Below, in pieces: positions 45,204 through 55,718 of a stretch of DNA of 64,000 bases. Both the position numbers and the translations under genes were made by a program. The notes beneath the pieces were generated by a model that worked only from the letters and a program-made list of their open reading frames with translations, ran no database searches and was not told the origin of the DNA. Origin of the DNA: Saprospiraceae bacterium (GTDB lineage: Bacteria > Bacteroidota > Bacteroidia > Chitinophagales > Saprospiraceae); the NCBI GenBank assembly GCA_016715465.1, contig JADKAA010000029.1, positions 2,728,001-2,792,000 of the forward strand. Direction: 5' to 3'. The number at the start of each line of letters is the position of its first letter. Within the stretch, counting starts at the first letter, position 1.

Positions 45204-46523
45204 ATGGCAGGCAAAAAAGAATTTTTTCAGGGCATAGGAAAGATACCCTACGAAGGAAAGGCATCCAGGAATCCATTGGCCTTTAAGTACTACGATAAAG
45301 ACAAGGTTGTTGCCGGAAAATCCATGGCGGATCATTTCAGGTTTGCTACTGCTTACTGGCACAGCTTCTGCGGCAATGGGTCAGATCCATTTGGTATGGC
45401 CACGAGGCCGATGCCTTGGCTTTCATCCGGTGATGTAATGCAAAGGGCGCGGGATAAAGCCGATGCGGCCTTTGAATTCATGTCAAAGATCGGTATGTCG
45501 TTTTATTGTTTTCACGACTTTGACCTTGTCGAAGAAGGAGATACCATTGTGGAGTCAGAACAGAGATTACACGAGATTGCGTCTTACCTTTTGGAAAAGC
45601 AGGAAGAAACAGGCATTAAGCCATTGTGGGGTACGGCTAATTTATTTTCACATCCAAGATACATGAATGGTGCCGCTACCAATCCCGATTTTGCCGTGGT
45701 AAGTCATGCCGGACTTCAGGTTAAAAATGCCCTGGATGTCACGATAAAACTGGGAGGTCAGCACTACGTTTTTTGGGGAGGCCGGGAAGGATATATGAGC
45801 CTGCTTAATACCGACATGAAAAGAGAGCTAGATCACCTGGCTGCTTTTCTTCATGCGGCCATGGATTATGGCAGGAGCCAGGGATTTACGGGTTGGTTTT
45901 TCATTGAACCCAAGCCCATGGAACCCTCCAAACACCAATATGATTTTGATGCCGCCACCAGCCTGCACTTCATTCAGTCTTATGGGCTGGAGGCAGATTT
46001 TAAGCTCAACATAGAAGTGAATCACGCTACACTGGCTCAGCATACCTTTCAGCATGAATTGCAGGTAGCAGCCAATGCAGGCGCCCTGGGCAGCATTGAT
46101 GCCAATCGCGGCGATTATCAAAATGGCTGGGACACCGATCAATTTCCAAACAATGTGTATGAAATGACCGAAGCCATGATGGTTCTTTTAAAAGCAGGGG
46201 GCTTACAAGGAGGAGGCATCAACTTTGATGCAAAGCTGAGGAGAAATTCCACCGATGTGGAAGACCTGTTTTATGCCCACATCGGAGGCATGGATGTTTT
46301 CGCCAGGGCTTTGCTGGCTGCTGAGGCCATATTAAATGATTCAGCATATGCAGCGCTGTTCACATCCCGGTATGCCAGCTTTGATTCCGGTCAGGGCTTG
46401 TTGTTTGAAAAGGGTGAACTGGGTTTAACCGACTTGTACGCATTGGCAAAAACCGGCGGAGAACCGGCAATACGAAGCGGACGGCAGGAACTCATCGAGA
46501 ACATCATCAACCAATATCTATAA
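45204..46523 (+). CDS. xylA: Xylose isomerase
   Basis: A 439-residue TIM-barrel enzyme converting D-xylose to D-xylulose. The catalytic His lies in FYCFHDFDLVEEGDT near residue 97-111. Metal ligands are in WFFIEPKPMEPSKHQYDFD near 232-250 and in KLNIEVNHATLAQHTFQHEL near 271-290. YVFWGGREGYMSLLNTDMKR near 190-209 is a family block. Length matches the Bacteroidota type (about 440). It pairs with xylB upstream. Confidence 0.96.
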   Translation: MAGKKEFFQGIGKIPYEGKASRNPLAFKYYDKDKVVAGKSMADHFRFATAYWHSFCGNGSDPFGMATRPMPWLSSGDVMQRARDKADAAFEFMSKIGMSFYCFHDFDLVEEGDTIVESEQRLHEIASYLLEKQEETGIKPLWGTANLFSHPRYMNGAATNPDFAVVSHAGLQVKNALDVTIKLGGQHYVFWGGREGYMSLLNTDMKRELDHLAAFLHAAMDYGRSQGFTGWFFIEPKPMEPSKHQYDFDAATSLHFIQSYGLEADFKLNIEVNHATLAQHTFQHELQVAANAGALGSIDANRGDYQNGWDTDQFPNNVYEMTEAMMVLLKAGGLQGGGINFDAKLRRNSTDVEDLFYAHIGGMDVFARALLAAEAILNDSAYAALFTSRYASFDSGQGLLFEKGELGLTDLYALAKTGGEPAIRSGRQELIENIINQYL

Positions 46524-46556
46524 AAAAAGGGAAAGCCCAATTACGCGATAAGTTGC

Positions 46557-46564
46557 TATATTTG
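46557..46564 (+). promoter_or_regulatory. -7 element (TATATTTG) before the repeat lipoprotein
   Basis: TATATTTG matches TAnnTTTG and lies 15 bases before the ATG at 46580. No -33 TTTG is evident. Confidence 0.5.
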
Positions 46565-46579
46565 TAAAAAGTTCGACGT

Positions 46580-47329
46580 ATGCATAAAATAATTTTAATT
46601 TTCGGATTTGCCCTAACCATGGTATTTACGACCACTTCCTGTAAAAAAGATGTGATAGGCTGCACCAATCCAAAAGCAGAAAACTATGATCCCGATGCCA
46701 ACATCCAGGGAGATTGTGTCATCAAAGGTTGCACCAATCCCAAGGCAGAAAATTACAATCCGGATGCCACGTTGGACGATGGTTTTTGCATCATCAAAGG
46801 TTGTACCAATCCATTGTCAGAAAATTATGACCCACAGGCAAATGTGGATAATGGTTCCTGCATCATTAAAGGGTGTACAGATCCTACTGCAAGCAATTAC
46901 AATCCCTTGGCCAATACGCCGGATGGATCATGCAAATACGCCAAAGACCAATTCATTGGCAACTATACGGGTAAATTGACCTGCAACAATGCTTTGATTC
47001 AGCAGTTTATTGCGGGACAGGCGTTGGACATCACCATTGAAGAAATTCCCGGGGAAAAGAATAAAGTGAAATTGTCACTGGGGCTGGCGATTCCAGGCCT
47101 TCAGTCTCCAACAGGCACCATCGAAGGTAAAAAGCTGAGCTATGAGAGTCCGGAGCAAACGCTTACCATTCCCATAAACGGCAATCCTACTACAGTGACC
47201 ATTTCCAACAGCGGTGAACTCATCGCAGGCACAGATCCGAACAAACTTACCGGCACCATTTCGCTGAAGATTGTCATAGGCATTTTACCAATTGAAGATT
47301 CCTGTACCTTGGAAGCAACCAGAAAATAA
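46580..47329 (+). CDS. Lipoprotein with four GCTNP-type repeats
   Basis: A 249-residue lipoprotein. The signal IILIFGFALTMVFTTTSC ends at a lipobox. Residues about 26-114 contain four copies of a 23-25 residue repeat: GCTNPKAENYDPDANIQGDC, GCTNPKAENYNPDATLDDGF, GCTNPLSENYDPQANVDNGS and GCTDPTASNYNPLANTPDGS, each with two Cys. Similar repeats are common in Bacteroidota surface proteins. The C-terminal 130 residues are beta-rich (FIGNYTGKLTCNN, IEEIPGEKNKVKLSL), resembling small lipocalin-like lipoprotein domains. The role is unknown. It ends 12 bases before the epimerase gene. Confidence 0.75.
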   Translation: MHKIILIFGFALTMVFTTTSCKKDVIGCTNPKAENYDPDANIQGDCVIKGCTNPKAENYNPDATLDDGFCIIKGCTNPLSENYDPQANVDNGSCIIKGCTDPTASNYNPLANTPDGSCKYAKDQFIGNYTGKLTCNNALIQQFIAGQALDITIEEIPGEKNKVKLSLGLAIPGLQSPTGTIEGKKLSYESPEQTLTIPINGNPTTVTISNSGELIAGTDPNKLTGTISLKIVIGILPIEDSCTLEATRK

Positions 47330-47341
47330 GTAAGCGCTGTC

Positions 47342-48393
47342 ATGCAAACCATCAAAGGTCCCGCTATTTTTTTAGCACAGTTTATGGGTGATGCAGCTCC
47401 GTTTGACAATTTGGAAACCATTTGTCAATGGGCATCATCGCTGGGTTACAAAGGCATTCAAATTCCCACGTGGGATAAAAGATGCATTGACCTGAAACTC
47501 GCCTCAGCATCTCAGGATTATTGTGATGAACTTATGGGCAGGATAAAAAGTCATGGATTGGAAATTACAGAACTGAGTACCCATTTACAGGGTCAGTTGG
47601 TAGCGGTACATCCTGCCTACGACGTCATGTTTGATGCCTTTGCCCCAGCTGAAGTGCATGGCAAACCGGCTGAGCGCACAAAGTGGGCTATCGAACAGGT
47701 AAAAATGGCCGGCATGGCCAGTAGAAACCAGGTTGAAGCGCATGCCACATTCAGTGGAGCCTTGCTCTGGCCAACGGTTTATCCCTGGCCTCAAAGACCT
47801 TCCGGACTAGTGGAAATGGCTTTTGACGAACTTGCCAAAAGATGGCTTCCCATCCTCGATCATTTTGAAGCATGCGGGTCGATGTATGTTATGAAGTTCA
47901 TCCGGGAGAAGATTTGCATGACGGCATCAGTTATGAGATGTTTTTAGAAAGGGTGAACAATCATCAAAGGGCTTGTCTCTTATACGACCCCAGTCATTTT
48001 GTGCTGCAACAACTGGATTACCTGCAATACATAGATTTTTATCACGAGCGCATCAAAGCGTTTCATGTAAAAGATGCGGAATTTAATCCTACAGGTAAAT
48101 CCGGGGTATATGGAGGATATCAGTCGTGGGTCAACAGGGCAGGCAGGTTTAGATCTCCGGGTGACGGTCAGGTGGATTTTGGGGCGGTATTCAGTAAACT
48201 TGCCCAATATAACTACCAGGGTTGGGCTGTGTTGGAATGGGAGTGTTGCATTAAATCCTCCGAACAAGGTGCCGAAGAAGGGGCTCCCTTTATATCGAGC
48301 CACATCATTGAGGTGACAGCAAAGGCGTTTGATGATTTTGCCGGTGGAACGACCGATGAAGCCGTACTAAAATCCATGCTGGGACTAAGTTGA
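47342..48393 (+). pseudogene. Sugar phosphate isomerase/epimerase, one frameshift
   Basis: Two overlapping frames form one AP endonuclease 2-like TIM-barrel protein of about 350 residues. The first half reads FLAQFMGDAAPFDNLETICQ, KGIQIPTWDKRCIDL and HATFSGALLWPTVYPWPQRP, stopping at 47947. The second half (47872-48393) continues with VDVCYEVHPGEDLHDGISYE, CLLYDPSHFVLQ, IKAFHVKDAEF and WAVLEWECCIKSSEQG. Inserting one base in the GGG run near 47877 joins them as EACGVDVCYEVHPGED. Glu, Asp, His and Glu metal ligands are all present once joined. It is either recently inactivated or a one-base consensus error. Confidence 0.8.
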
Positions 48394-49083
48394 TGCATAT
48401 GACCGTAAAACAACAAATTTCGCTTGCGTTGGGCTTTCTGGGCTTTTGGCTACATCCTATTGTTACCAATGCCCAATTCAACGTAAAAGTAGGTTATAAT
48501 GCCCAGTATAACGGCTTTTAAGGAAACCAACAAAATCTTCAGCCAATATAACGACAATACAGCGGACATCAGTCAGAAATTTTCTAAATTTCACTATATC
48601 CACAGGCTTGAACTTGGCGCCAGATATATGTTGTCACAGCATCTGGCCATCGATGCGGGTTTTATCAGTCTTTTTCAACAGACAATGCATCTTCCCGAAA
48701 TATTTCCGGCGTAATCAACAACGATGAGTGGAGGATTACCCAAAGGAATTTGTTGATTGGTTTTGAAAATTATTACAATTACTTCGGGTTTGGCGTGCAT
48801 ATCGGAAGCATTAAAACAAATTACCTTCGCAATTATCCGGGGGCTAAGAAAAAACTATCCGTGTATAGCGACTCCTATATGAATGCAAGGGTTGAACTCA
48901 TCCTCCAGGCAAAGGCAGGGAATAATGCCTTTGCATTAAAACCATATTACAACATACCCATATCTGACCTCAACATTGCCAAAGTGGATCAAAACCTAAA
49001 CAATGGAAGTAACACCGATATCCGGGAGGATTTTTTCCAGTTTTGGTGTTTCCATTGTTTTTTATAATGGCCCGCAAAGGTAA
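48393..49083 (+). pseudogene. Secreted beta-barrel protein with three frameshifts
   Basis: The ATG at 48393 overlaps the epimerase stop (TGATG) and opens with a signal peptide ISLALGFLGFWLHPIVTNAQ. The frame stops at 48528, then continues in others: TAFKETNKIFSQYNDNTADI and LGARYMLSQHLAIDAGFISL to about 48700, then INNDEWRITQRNLLIGFENY to 49040, and last FGVSIVFYNGPQR, ending at 49083. Restored, it would be about 230 residues, like a porin-family outer-membrane barrel. Three indels in 690 bases make it non-functional as read. Confidence 0.7.
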
Positions 49084-49432
49084 ATTTCTGGTTCAATTGT
49101 AACTTTTATAAACTCAATTTCTTTTCAATTCAAAGCTAAATTTGGCGTTTAGATTAGTCTGTGCAACAACACAGGTTATAATGTCTATATTCCAATCTTA
49201 CCGATTCAATTATAAGAGTGTTTCCAACAGAATAGTTAAATGACAACCTCATTTTGATATTGCAACGAACTTTTAATATCTTTTAAGCGGGAGGATTTAC
49301 TTTGAGGGTATTTGTATTGGCGGGAAGATTTTTCTTTTGAAGGAAACCACACGTGAGAGAGGGTAAAATCTGCAGGTATCCGTAAATATGGCAGCGTAGT
49401 TAATTTGAATTAGAAAGCAGGGTTTAAAAAAA
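49084..49432. other. Intergenic stretch, nothing recognised
   Basis: About 350 bases between the broken barrel gene and the susD terminator. The sequence is AT-rich and without a supported coding frame on either strand. No tRNA, repeat or promoter consensus was noticed. Confidence 0.5.
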
Positions 49433-49458
49433 GGGTGGTTGCAATTTTGCAACCACCC
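49433..49458 (-). terminator. Intrinsic terminator after susD
   Basis: GGGTGGTTGC (49433-49442) pairs perfectly with GCAACCACCC (49449-49458), a 10-bp stem with a six-base loop. On the minus strand it is followed by TTTTTTT. It lies about 45 bases past the susD stop. Confidence 0.85.
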
Positions 49459-49501
49459 AATATTATTAATCCTAAAATTTTAACCCTTTAAAAGCCCGGT
49501 A

Positions 49502-51085
49502 TTAATATCCAGGATTCTGCTGTGCCTTGAGAATCTCATTGGTATTAAGTTCATCAAGAGGTATTGGCCATAGAATCTAAAAGTCGTCGTATGGTCTGCC
49601 TGCAATGGATTTAGTACCTGTGTACTCACCGTTAGTGTAGTCCACACCAAAGCCCCAGCTGGTCTTTTTGGTACTACCAAATGCAATTTTTGAAGGAATA
49701 CCATTGGTATTAAAATCTGCATCTTTGCCCAGTCGGTGAATATCCGGCCACCTTTTTCCTTCGCCTAATAATTCAATTCTCCTTTCCATCAGGACGGCAG
49801 CAGTAAGCTCTTTGGCAGAAGCGAAAGAAGCTGCAGTAAATTGTTCTGCGGCATCGGTTACGGCTCTATTTCTTACGCTGTTGAGCAGATCAAGGGCCCT
49901 ACCGGTATCACCGGTCCTGAATATGCTTCTGCTGTATTGAGGGCAACTTCTGCCAATCTAAGGATTGGGGTCCAAGTCGTCCTGGGTAGTGATCTTTCTG
50001 TACTTATTGCTGAAAAGCCATTGCCGGCTTCTTTAACCAACAATGTTCTTCTAAGGTCACTCGCCAGCCATTTTGGATTGTTGTACATAATGGGGCTGAT
50101 GGCCACCAAGCACGACCCGGAGCGATGGAAAACATCACCGGTAAAGCTCCGTTAACGCCGGAGTTGTCGGTAGAAGCATTCTCAATGGAGAAGATGGATT
50201 CTGTGTTTGCATTGTTGGTGGCAAATACGCCTTCAGGTGAAGCGGTAAGGGCATATCCACCTACTGAGCCACCCAAAAGTTTAATACCTTCAGTTATCAC
50301 CCCTGCCCAATCACCCTTGTGCAGCAGGATCCTGTTTTCAATGCAATGGCTGCTCCTTTGGTAGCCCTGCTTATTTTTGCTCCGGCTGTCCTCGTTTCCG
50401 GAAGATTGGCTTCTGCAAAATTGAGGTCTTCCAAAAGTAAAGTATAACATTCCGCTACCGTATTTCTGCCTTTCAATACCTCTGCATCAAGGGCAGCAGA
50501 AGTGTTCACGGCAACAGTGCGGTAAGGTACTCCAGGGTGAGATGCTGCTGCGGTTTCGTTGTAAGGACGCGCAAAGTGAACGAGCAATTCGTGGTGGGCC
50601 AGGGCCCTCAGGAATCGCGCTTCACCCTCGTAGGCTGCAGCCTGGGCTGCCGTAATTACACCGGCAGTTGCTGCAGATTTTACACCTTCAATGATGATGT
50701 TTGCTTTATTGACTAAGGCATAAAGCGTGTGCCACATATAGACGTTATTGGCAGAAGCGGTGTTGTAAGTCGCTTCATAGGTGATGGCATAAAACGCTGC
50801 TACGTTGAGCATGTCTTCGCCCCTCATGTCACCCTGAGCTACGTTGGCTGCACCAAAAGGATAACCTCTCACCTGTCCACCTGCATAAAAGCCGGTTTGT
50901 GCCGCGTCATATACACCAACCATAGAGAGTTCAACCCTTGCAGGGCTGGAAAAAGCCAGTGATTCTGTGATCCTGTCGTATGGTGTTAGCTCCGTGACAT
51001 CCTTGTCACAAGATTGCATGGTAAATGCTGCCACCAGCAAAACCATGACCGAAGATTTAAATAATTTATATGTTGTTGTTTGCAT
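49502..51085 (-). pseudogene. RagB/SusD-family nutrient-binding lipoprotein, several frameshifts
   Basis: The N-terminal frame (51085-50297) has a lipoprotein signal MVLLVAAFTMQSC and SusD sequence such as LALVNKANIIIEG-type helices (YALVNKANIIIEGVKSAAT) and ARFLRALAHHELLVHFARPY. It then shifts near 50333 to RILLHKGDWAGVITEGIKLL, near 50107 to VAISPIMYNNPKWLASDLRR, and near 49920 to DTGRALDLLNSVRNRAV and ERRIELLGEGKRWPDIHRLG. A stop follows DDF near 49576, after which the typical C-terminal end WPIPLDELNTNEIL to QQNPGY is in frame. Adding single bases restores a protein of about 528 residues. It would capture an oligosaccharide for its SusC partner. Confidence 0.85.
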
Positions 51086-51103
51086 TTTCTGAAAGTTTAA
51101 TTG

Positions 51104-54100
51104 TTAAAAGCCTAAGTTCAAGCCAATGGAAAATACCTTTTGCTGTGGGTTACCGTTGAAGTCTTCCCCAAATCCTGCTCCTGTAGAGAAGGCGGTAGAA
51201 GTTTCGGATCCAAACCGCTATAACCAGTGAAGTAGCCAGGTTTTGGCCCTGAACATACACTTTCAGAGAACTGATGTTCAGTGATTTAAGTGTAGAACTT
51301 GGCAATCTGTAGGAGAGCGAAACATTCTGCAATCTTAAGAAATCACCATCTTCTACCCATCTGGTAGATGCAAAATCAGGGTTGTTGACCAAGGCATCTC
51401 TGTTTAACCAAAGTTTTGGTGTCTGACCATCGCCTGGATTTTCAGGACTTTGCCATCTGCCAAGGATTTCCGTACCGTTGTTGTTGAAAGTCATACCCAA
51501 AAGGTCAGCTTTTGTCCTGTTCATGATTTTATTTCCTCCTGAAAATCTCAGGAAGATATTCAAATCAAGGTTGCCAAAAGAGAAGGTATTATCCAAACCA
51601 CCAAACCATTTAGGCAATGCAGATCCAAGTACAATCCTGTCCCTGGAGGCACTCAAAGCCCTTACGGTACTGAGATCTGTAGGATTGGCTTCATTGTACA
51701 CATAATATTGTTGTTTGGCAAGGTCAGCCTGGATGAGGATGGTTTCTGTGATGTTGCCATCCGCATCTTTGTTGTATGACTCATAAACCGGATTTCCGTT
51801 GGCCGCATTTACACCGTGGTAAACATAACCGTAAAGAGACCTGATGGACTCACCTTCCCTGATTACGTTATAGGCAGTGGTAATGTCTTGACCGTTTACA
51901 AGGGTAACTACCTCGTTTTTTTGGGTTGAGAAGTTTGCGGATACATTCCAATTGAAGTTGTCATTTCTCACCACATTGGCATCCACTGTCAATTCAATAC
52001 CACTTCCTTTTACCCTGCCGATGTTTTTATTCACAAAGTTGCCCGGAATACCCAAAGAAGGTGCAGTAGGTGCCTGAAGGATGATGTCGTCATTGTCTTG
52101 TGTCCAATAAGCTACACTTAAGTTGTATCTGTTGTTGTCAAAACCAACATCAAATCCTAAATCGGTTTTAGTTTGAGACTCCCACTTGAGTTGGTCGTTA
52201 CCAAAGTTGTTATAGGCGATACCGTTTTGTGTACCATAAAGACCAGAACCATAAGATCCAATGTAAGGATAGTTACCAATGCTGGTGTTACCGGTTTGTG
52301 CGTATGAACCCCTGATCCTAAAGTCAGAAATATAGTCCTCCATTGAATCCCAGAAAGATTCTTCTGAAATTCTGTAGGCGAAAGAAGCACCAGGGAAATA
52401 ACCCACCCTGTTTCCGGGAGCAAGGGCAGATAATTCATCTCTACGGATAGAAGCGCTAAAATAATATTTACCCCCGTAGTTGTAGTTAACCCTTCCGAGG
52501 TATGAAGCAAGTCCGTTTTCTCCAATACCACCATATGCTTCAGGAGTGGCAAAAGTTCCGGAAACGATGTTTTCCTGGAAATACAAATCTGAGATGTTGG
52601 TCACCTGTGACTGGAAGAAAGAAGTTTTTTCCTTCTGATATTCCTGTACAAGGGTTACACCCAGGTTGTGTTTGTCAAAAACTTTGTCGTAAGTAAGGAT
52701 GTTTTGCCAGTTCCACCTGGTAGATGGGCTAAATGCCTGAGAAACCCTTCCGTTGGCACTTGAACCATCTCCGTGTCTTGGATCCTGAAAAAGGTAGTCA
52801 TCTACATAACTGCCGTCAATACCCAGTTGAGTTCTGAAGTTTAGTCCTTTGGTTAATTCAGCCTGCAGGAATGCATTACCCAGCAATCTCCAGGAATTTG
52901 ATGCCCTTCTGTCGTTTTCAAGGACGAAGAGTTGGTTTGGAATACCGTTAGAAATCACATCATTGTTTGCACCTCTACCCAAAGACCTGATGTTGATGAG
53001 GTCGATGTTGTAACCGGTAGGATGTGTTGGATCCAGGGCTTCCACGTTGGGCAGCATCCTGATTGCACCAAAAACATTACCGGAGAGGTTGTTTGAGCCA
53101 GTAAGCGGACCATAATTGCTTTGTCTGGTAACACCGCTTTTAAAGCCGGCAGTCAACCAGTTGTTCACTTTCTGTTCGATGTTGGCCCTGAAGCTGTATC
53201 GCTTAAGTTCATTGGAAAGTACAATACCCTCCTGGTCTGCAAAACCAAATGAAAAGAAGTAGTTGGTCTTGTCAACGCCTCCACTTACAGAAAGATTGTG
53301 TGAATGTTGAACAGCCTTTCTGAAAACCAAATCCTGCCAGTCAGTGTCAACGACACTGCCGTCCGCTCGGGTTTGAAGATTTGCCACAGCGTTGGCGCCG
53401 GAATTTGTGTACTTTTCATTTTGAATGGTCACAAAATCCTGTGCACCCAACAGGTCAAAAGTTTAGCCGCCTGAGCTACGCCATAATTTACGTCGTAGTT
53501 AAATTTGGCTTTGCCGGCAGCTCCTTTTTGGTGGTAATCAAAACTACACCATTGGCAGCCCTTGATCCGTAAATCGCAGAGGCAGCGCCATCTTTTAAAA
53601 TTTCATAGGATTCAATGTCATTGGGGTTGATGTCTCCAAGTGCATTGGCAGGCGTAAAACCGCCTACGTTACCACTGAAAACAGGAACACCATCCACAAC
53701 GAACAAAGGTTGGGTACCGGAAGAAATAGAGTTGACACCCCTGATTCTCACCTGTGGTGCAGCTCCCAGAATTCCTGAAGTATTCTGGATTTGAACCCCT
53801 GCGGCCCTACCCGCCAGTTGCTGAATAAAACTCGGCGACACCAGCGCGGCCACAGTTTCACCTGTCACCTTGGAAATCGATCCGGTTACATCCCTTTTGG
53901 CTTGAGAACCATAGCCGATGACGACTACCTCTTCAAGAATTTCACCTTCAGCGAGAGATACATCGATCATTCCAGAAGCACCAATTGGCATTTCCACGGT
54001 AGTAAAGCCGGTGTAACTAAATACCAGCGTGGTACTTCCCTGAGGAACTTGAAGTTCGTAATTGCCGTCAACATCTGAAATTGTCCCTACTTCGGGATAT

Positions 54101-54231
54101 TCCTTGACGACAACGTTTGCGCCAATCAAGGGCAAACCTGATGCATCGCTTACCTTACCTTTCACCATACGTTGACCGTATGCCGATATAGATAAAAGCG
54201 CCACCAAAAGAATCAATAGATTTTGTTTCAT
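51104..54231 (-). pseudogene. SusC/RagA-family TonB-dependent transporter, four frameshifts
   Basis: The N-terminal part (54231-53488) has signal IAYGQ-type end (LLSISAYGQ), a carboxypeptidase-regulatory-like domain (KGKVSDASGLPLIGANVVVK), and the SusC plug with VRIRGVNSISSGTQPLFVVD and the signature YGSRAANGVVLITTKK. One base is missing near 53527 and another near 53462; restored, they read KGAAGKAKFNYDVNYGVAQA and LFDLLGAQDFVTIQNE. The barrel (53450 to about 51230) is continuous. Two more losses near 51222 and 51205 hide the end FTGYSGLDPET and SIGLNLGF. The full product would be about 1040 residues. It pairs with susD immediately downstream. Confidence 0.88.
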
Positions 54232-54265
54232 ACTAATATTGAATTTGGTTAATGAATAATTATAA

Positions 54266-54292
54266 ATGATGTGCTAAAATAGCACAAATCAT
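54266..54292 (-). promoter_or_regulatory. Dyad upstream of susC
   Basis: TGTGCTA (54270-54276), three bases, then TAGCACA (54280-54286) is a perfect inverted repeat. ATGAT and ATCAT lie just outside it with a small bulge. It sits about 40-60 bases upstream of the susC ATG, where a regulator site or mRNA hairpin would lie. Confidence 0.5.
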
Positions 54293-54400
54293 TAATAAAT
54301 TAACCATTTGTTAACATGAAAAGCTGCCTTGATTACGGAAAAAAGATAGAAATATTATTTGGAAATTTTGAAAATGGCAAAAATAAATCCAAATAAATAA

Positions 54401-54427
54401 AAAAGCCCCTGATTTTCAGGGGCTTTT
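54401..54427 (-). terminator. Terminator after frr
   Basis: AAAAGCCCCTG and CAGGGGCTTTT form an 11-bp stem with a short ATTTT loop, flanked by A- and T-rich sequence. It lies 20 bases past the frr stop on the minus strand. Confidence 0.88.
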
Positions 54428-54446
54428 GCGTCTTTTTGATAAATGG

Positions 54447-55010
54447 TTAAACCTTCATAATGTCCTTTTCTTTGGCATCCAAAAGCTTATTCACTTTTTC
54501 GGTATGGTCGTCCACAAATTTTTGAATTTCGGCTTCTTTTTTCTTGCCCATATCTTCGGGGAAGCCGTTTTTAACCTCTTTTTTGATGTACTCCATGAGT
54601 TTGTGACGAATGCTGCGCACGGCAACCTTTGCATCTTCACCCAGGGTTTTACACTGTTTTACCAGTATCACCCTGCGTTCTTCCGTGAGAGGGGGTACGG
54701 TAAGCATGATGATTTCCCCGTTGTTCATCGGGGTGATACCGAGGTTGGCCTCAAATATGGCACGTTCTATGGGCGCCAGCATGGATTTTTCCCATGGCTG
54801 AATGACGATGGTTCTGGCATCGCTGGTCGTGATGTTGGCTACCTGTGCCAATAAAGTTGGGGAGCCGTAATATTCAACATGAACACTCCCTACCATGGCA
54901 GGTGATGCTTTTCCTGCCCTGATCTTGGAGAGTTCTTCGCTGAGATGGTCCAGCGTTTTATCCATGTGTTCATAGCCGTTGGCCAGTGTGCTTTCAATTT
55001 CTGTATTCAT
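54447..55010 (-). CDS. frr: Ribosome recycling factor
   Basis: A 187-residue factor that, with EF-G, splits post-termination ribosomes. Family blocks are HLSEELSKIRAGKASPAMVG near residues 22-41, VEYYGSPTLLAQVANITTSD near 47-66, and ANLGITPMNNGEIIMLTVPP near 87-106, then LTEERRVILVKQCK. The length is typical (185). It lies ten bases after the zinc peptidase gene on the same strand. Confidence 0.97.
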   Translation of the reverse strand: MNTEIESTLANGYEHMDKTLDHLSEELSKIRAGKASPAMVGSVHVEYYGSPTLLAQVANITTSDARTIVIQPWEKSMLAPIERAIFEANLGITPMNNGEIIMLTVPPLTEERRVILVKQCKTLGEDAKVAVRSIRHKLMEYIKKEVKNGFPEDMGKKKEAEIQKFVDDHTEKVNKLLDAKEKDIMKV

Positions 55011-55020
55011 ATTGTGTTGA

Positions 55021-55710
55021 TTAATCTTCTCTACCTAAAAAACTCAAAAGGAAATATAGGAACATCACCAGGGCTCCCAGTGCCTGGGCAACATACGTCA
55101 TGGCTGCCCACCATAGCGCGTCTTTGGCCCCGTCATATTCCTGATTGACGGCTACTCCGGTTTCGTCCAGCCATACCAGGGCTCTCTTACTTGCATCGAA
55201 CTCTACAGGCAGGGTTATCAGACTAAACAGGGCAGTTACCCCAAAGGTGACCACCAGGACAATCATGAGCAGATTTCCTCCAAAGCCCGCTCCCATGCCA
55301 AACAGAGTGGCCATAAAGAGAAACTGTTGCATCTGGCTGGAAAACTGAACTACCGGCACCAGTCTGGATCTTAACTGAAGCATGCTGTATGCGGTGGCAT
55401 GCTGCACGGCATGGCCGCATTCATGTGAAGCAACCGCTGCAGAAGATATGCTTCGACCGTGAAAGACATTAGGAGATAAAGCAACCGTTTTGGTCTGGGG
55501 ATTGTAATGGTCTGACAAGTAGCCCTGACCTTCTATCACCTGCACATCACGAATGTTGTAGTGATGGAGCATAGCCATGGCGACCTCTGCACCGGACATA
55601 CCGCTGCGTATGCCCAACTTGCTGTAGTGCTCAAATTTTGATTTCAATCTCGAACTCACGCCGAGACCCACCAGGGTAAATACACCTAAAATAACATAAT
55701 AGACAATCAT
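55021..55710 (-). CDS. YugP-like neutral zinc metallopeptidase
   Basis: A 229-residue membrane peptidase. The N-terminal helix VYYVILGVFTLVGLGVSSRL is followed by GMSGAEVAMAMLHHYNIRDV. The zinc motif is ASHECGHAVQHATAYSML near residues 91-108. Three hydrophobic segments follow (FLFMATLFGMGAGFGG, LLMIVLVVTFGVTALFSLIT, VAQALGALVMFLYFLLSFLG). The downstream Glu in LPVEFDASKRA matches the family. The gene lies between serS and frr and is probably cotranscribed with both. Confidence 0.88.
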   Translation of the reverse strand: MIVYYVILGVFTLVGLGVSSRLKSKFEHYSKLGIRSGMSGAEVAMAMLHHYNIRDVQVIEGQGYLSDHYNPQTKTVALSPNVFHGRSISSAAVASHECGHAVQHATAYSMLQLRSRLVPVVQFSSQMQQFLFMATLFGMGAGFGGNLLMIVLVVTFGVTALFSLITLPVEFDASKRALVWLDETGVAVNQEYDGAKDALWWAAMTYVAQALGALVMFLYFLLSFLGRED

Positions 55711-55718
55711 ATTACAAA

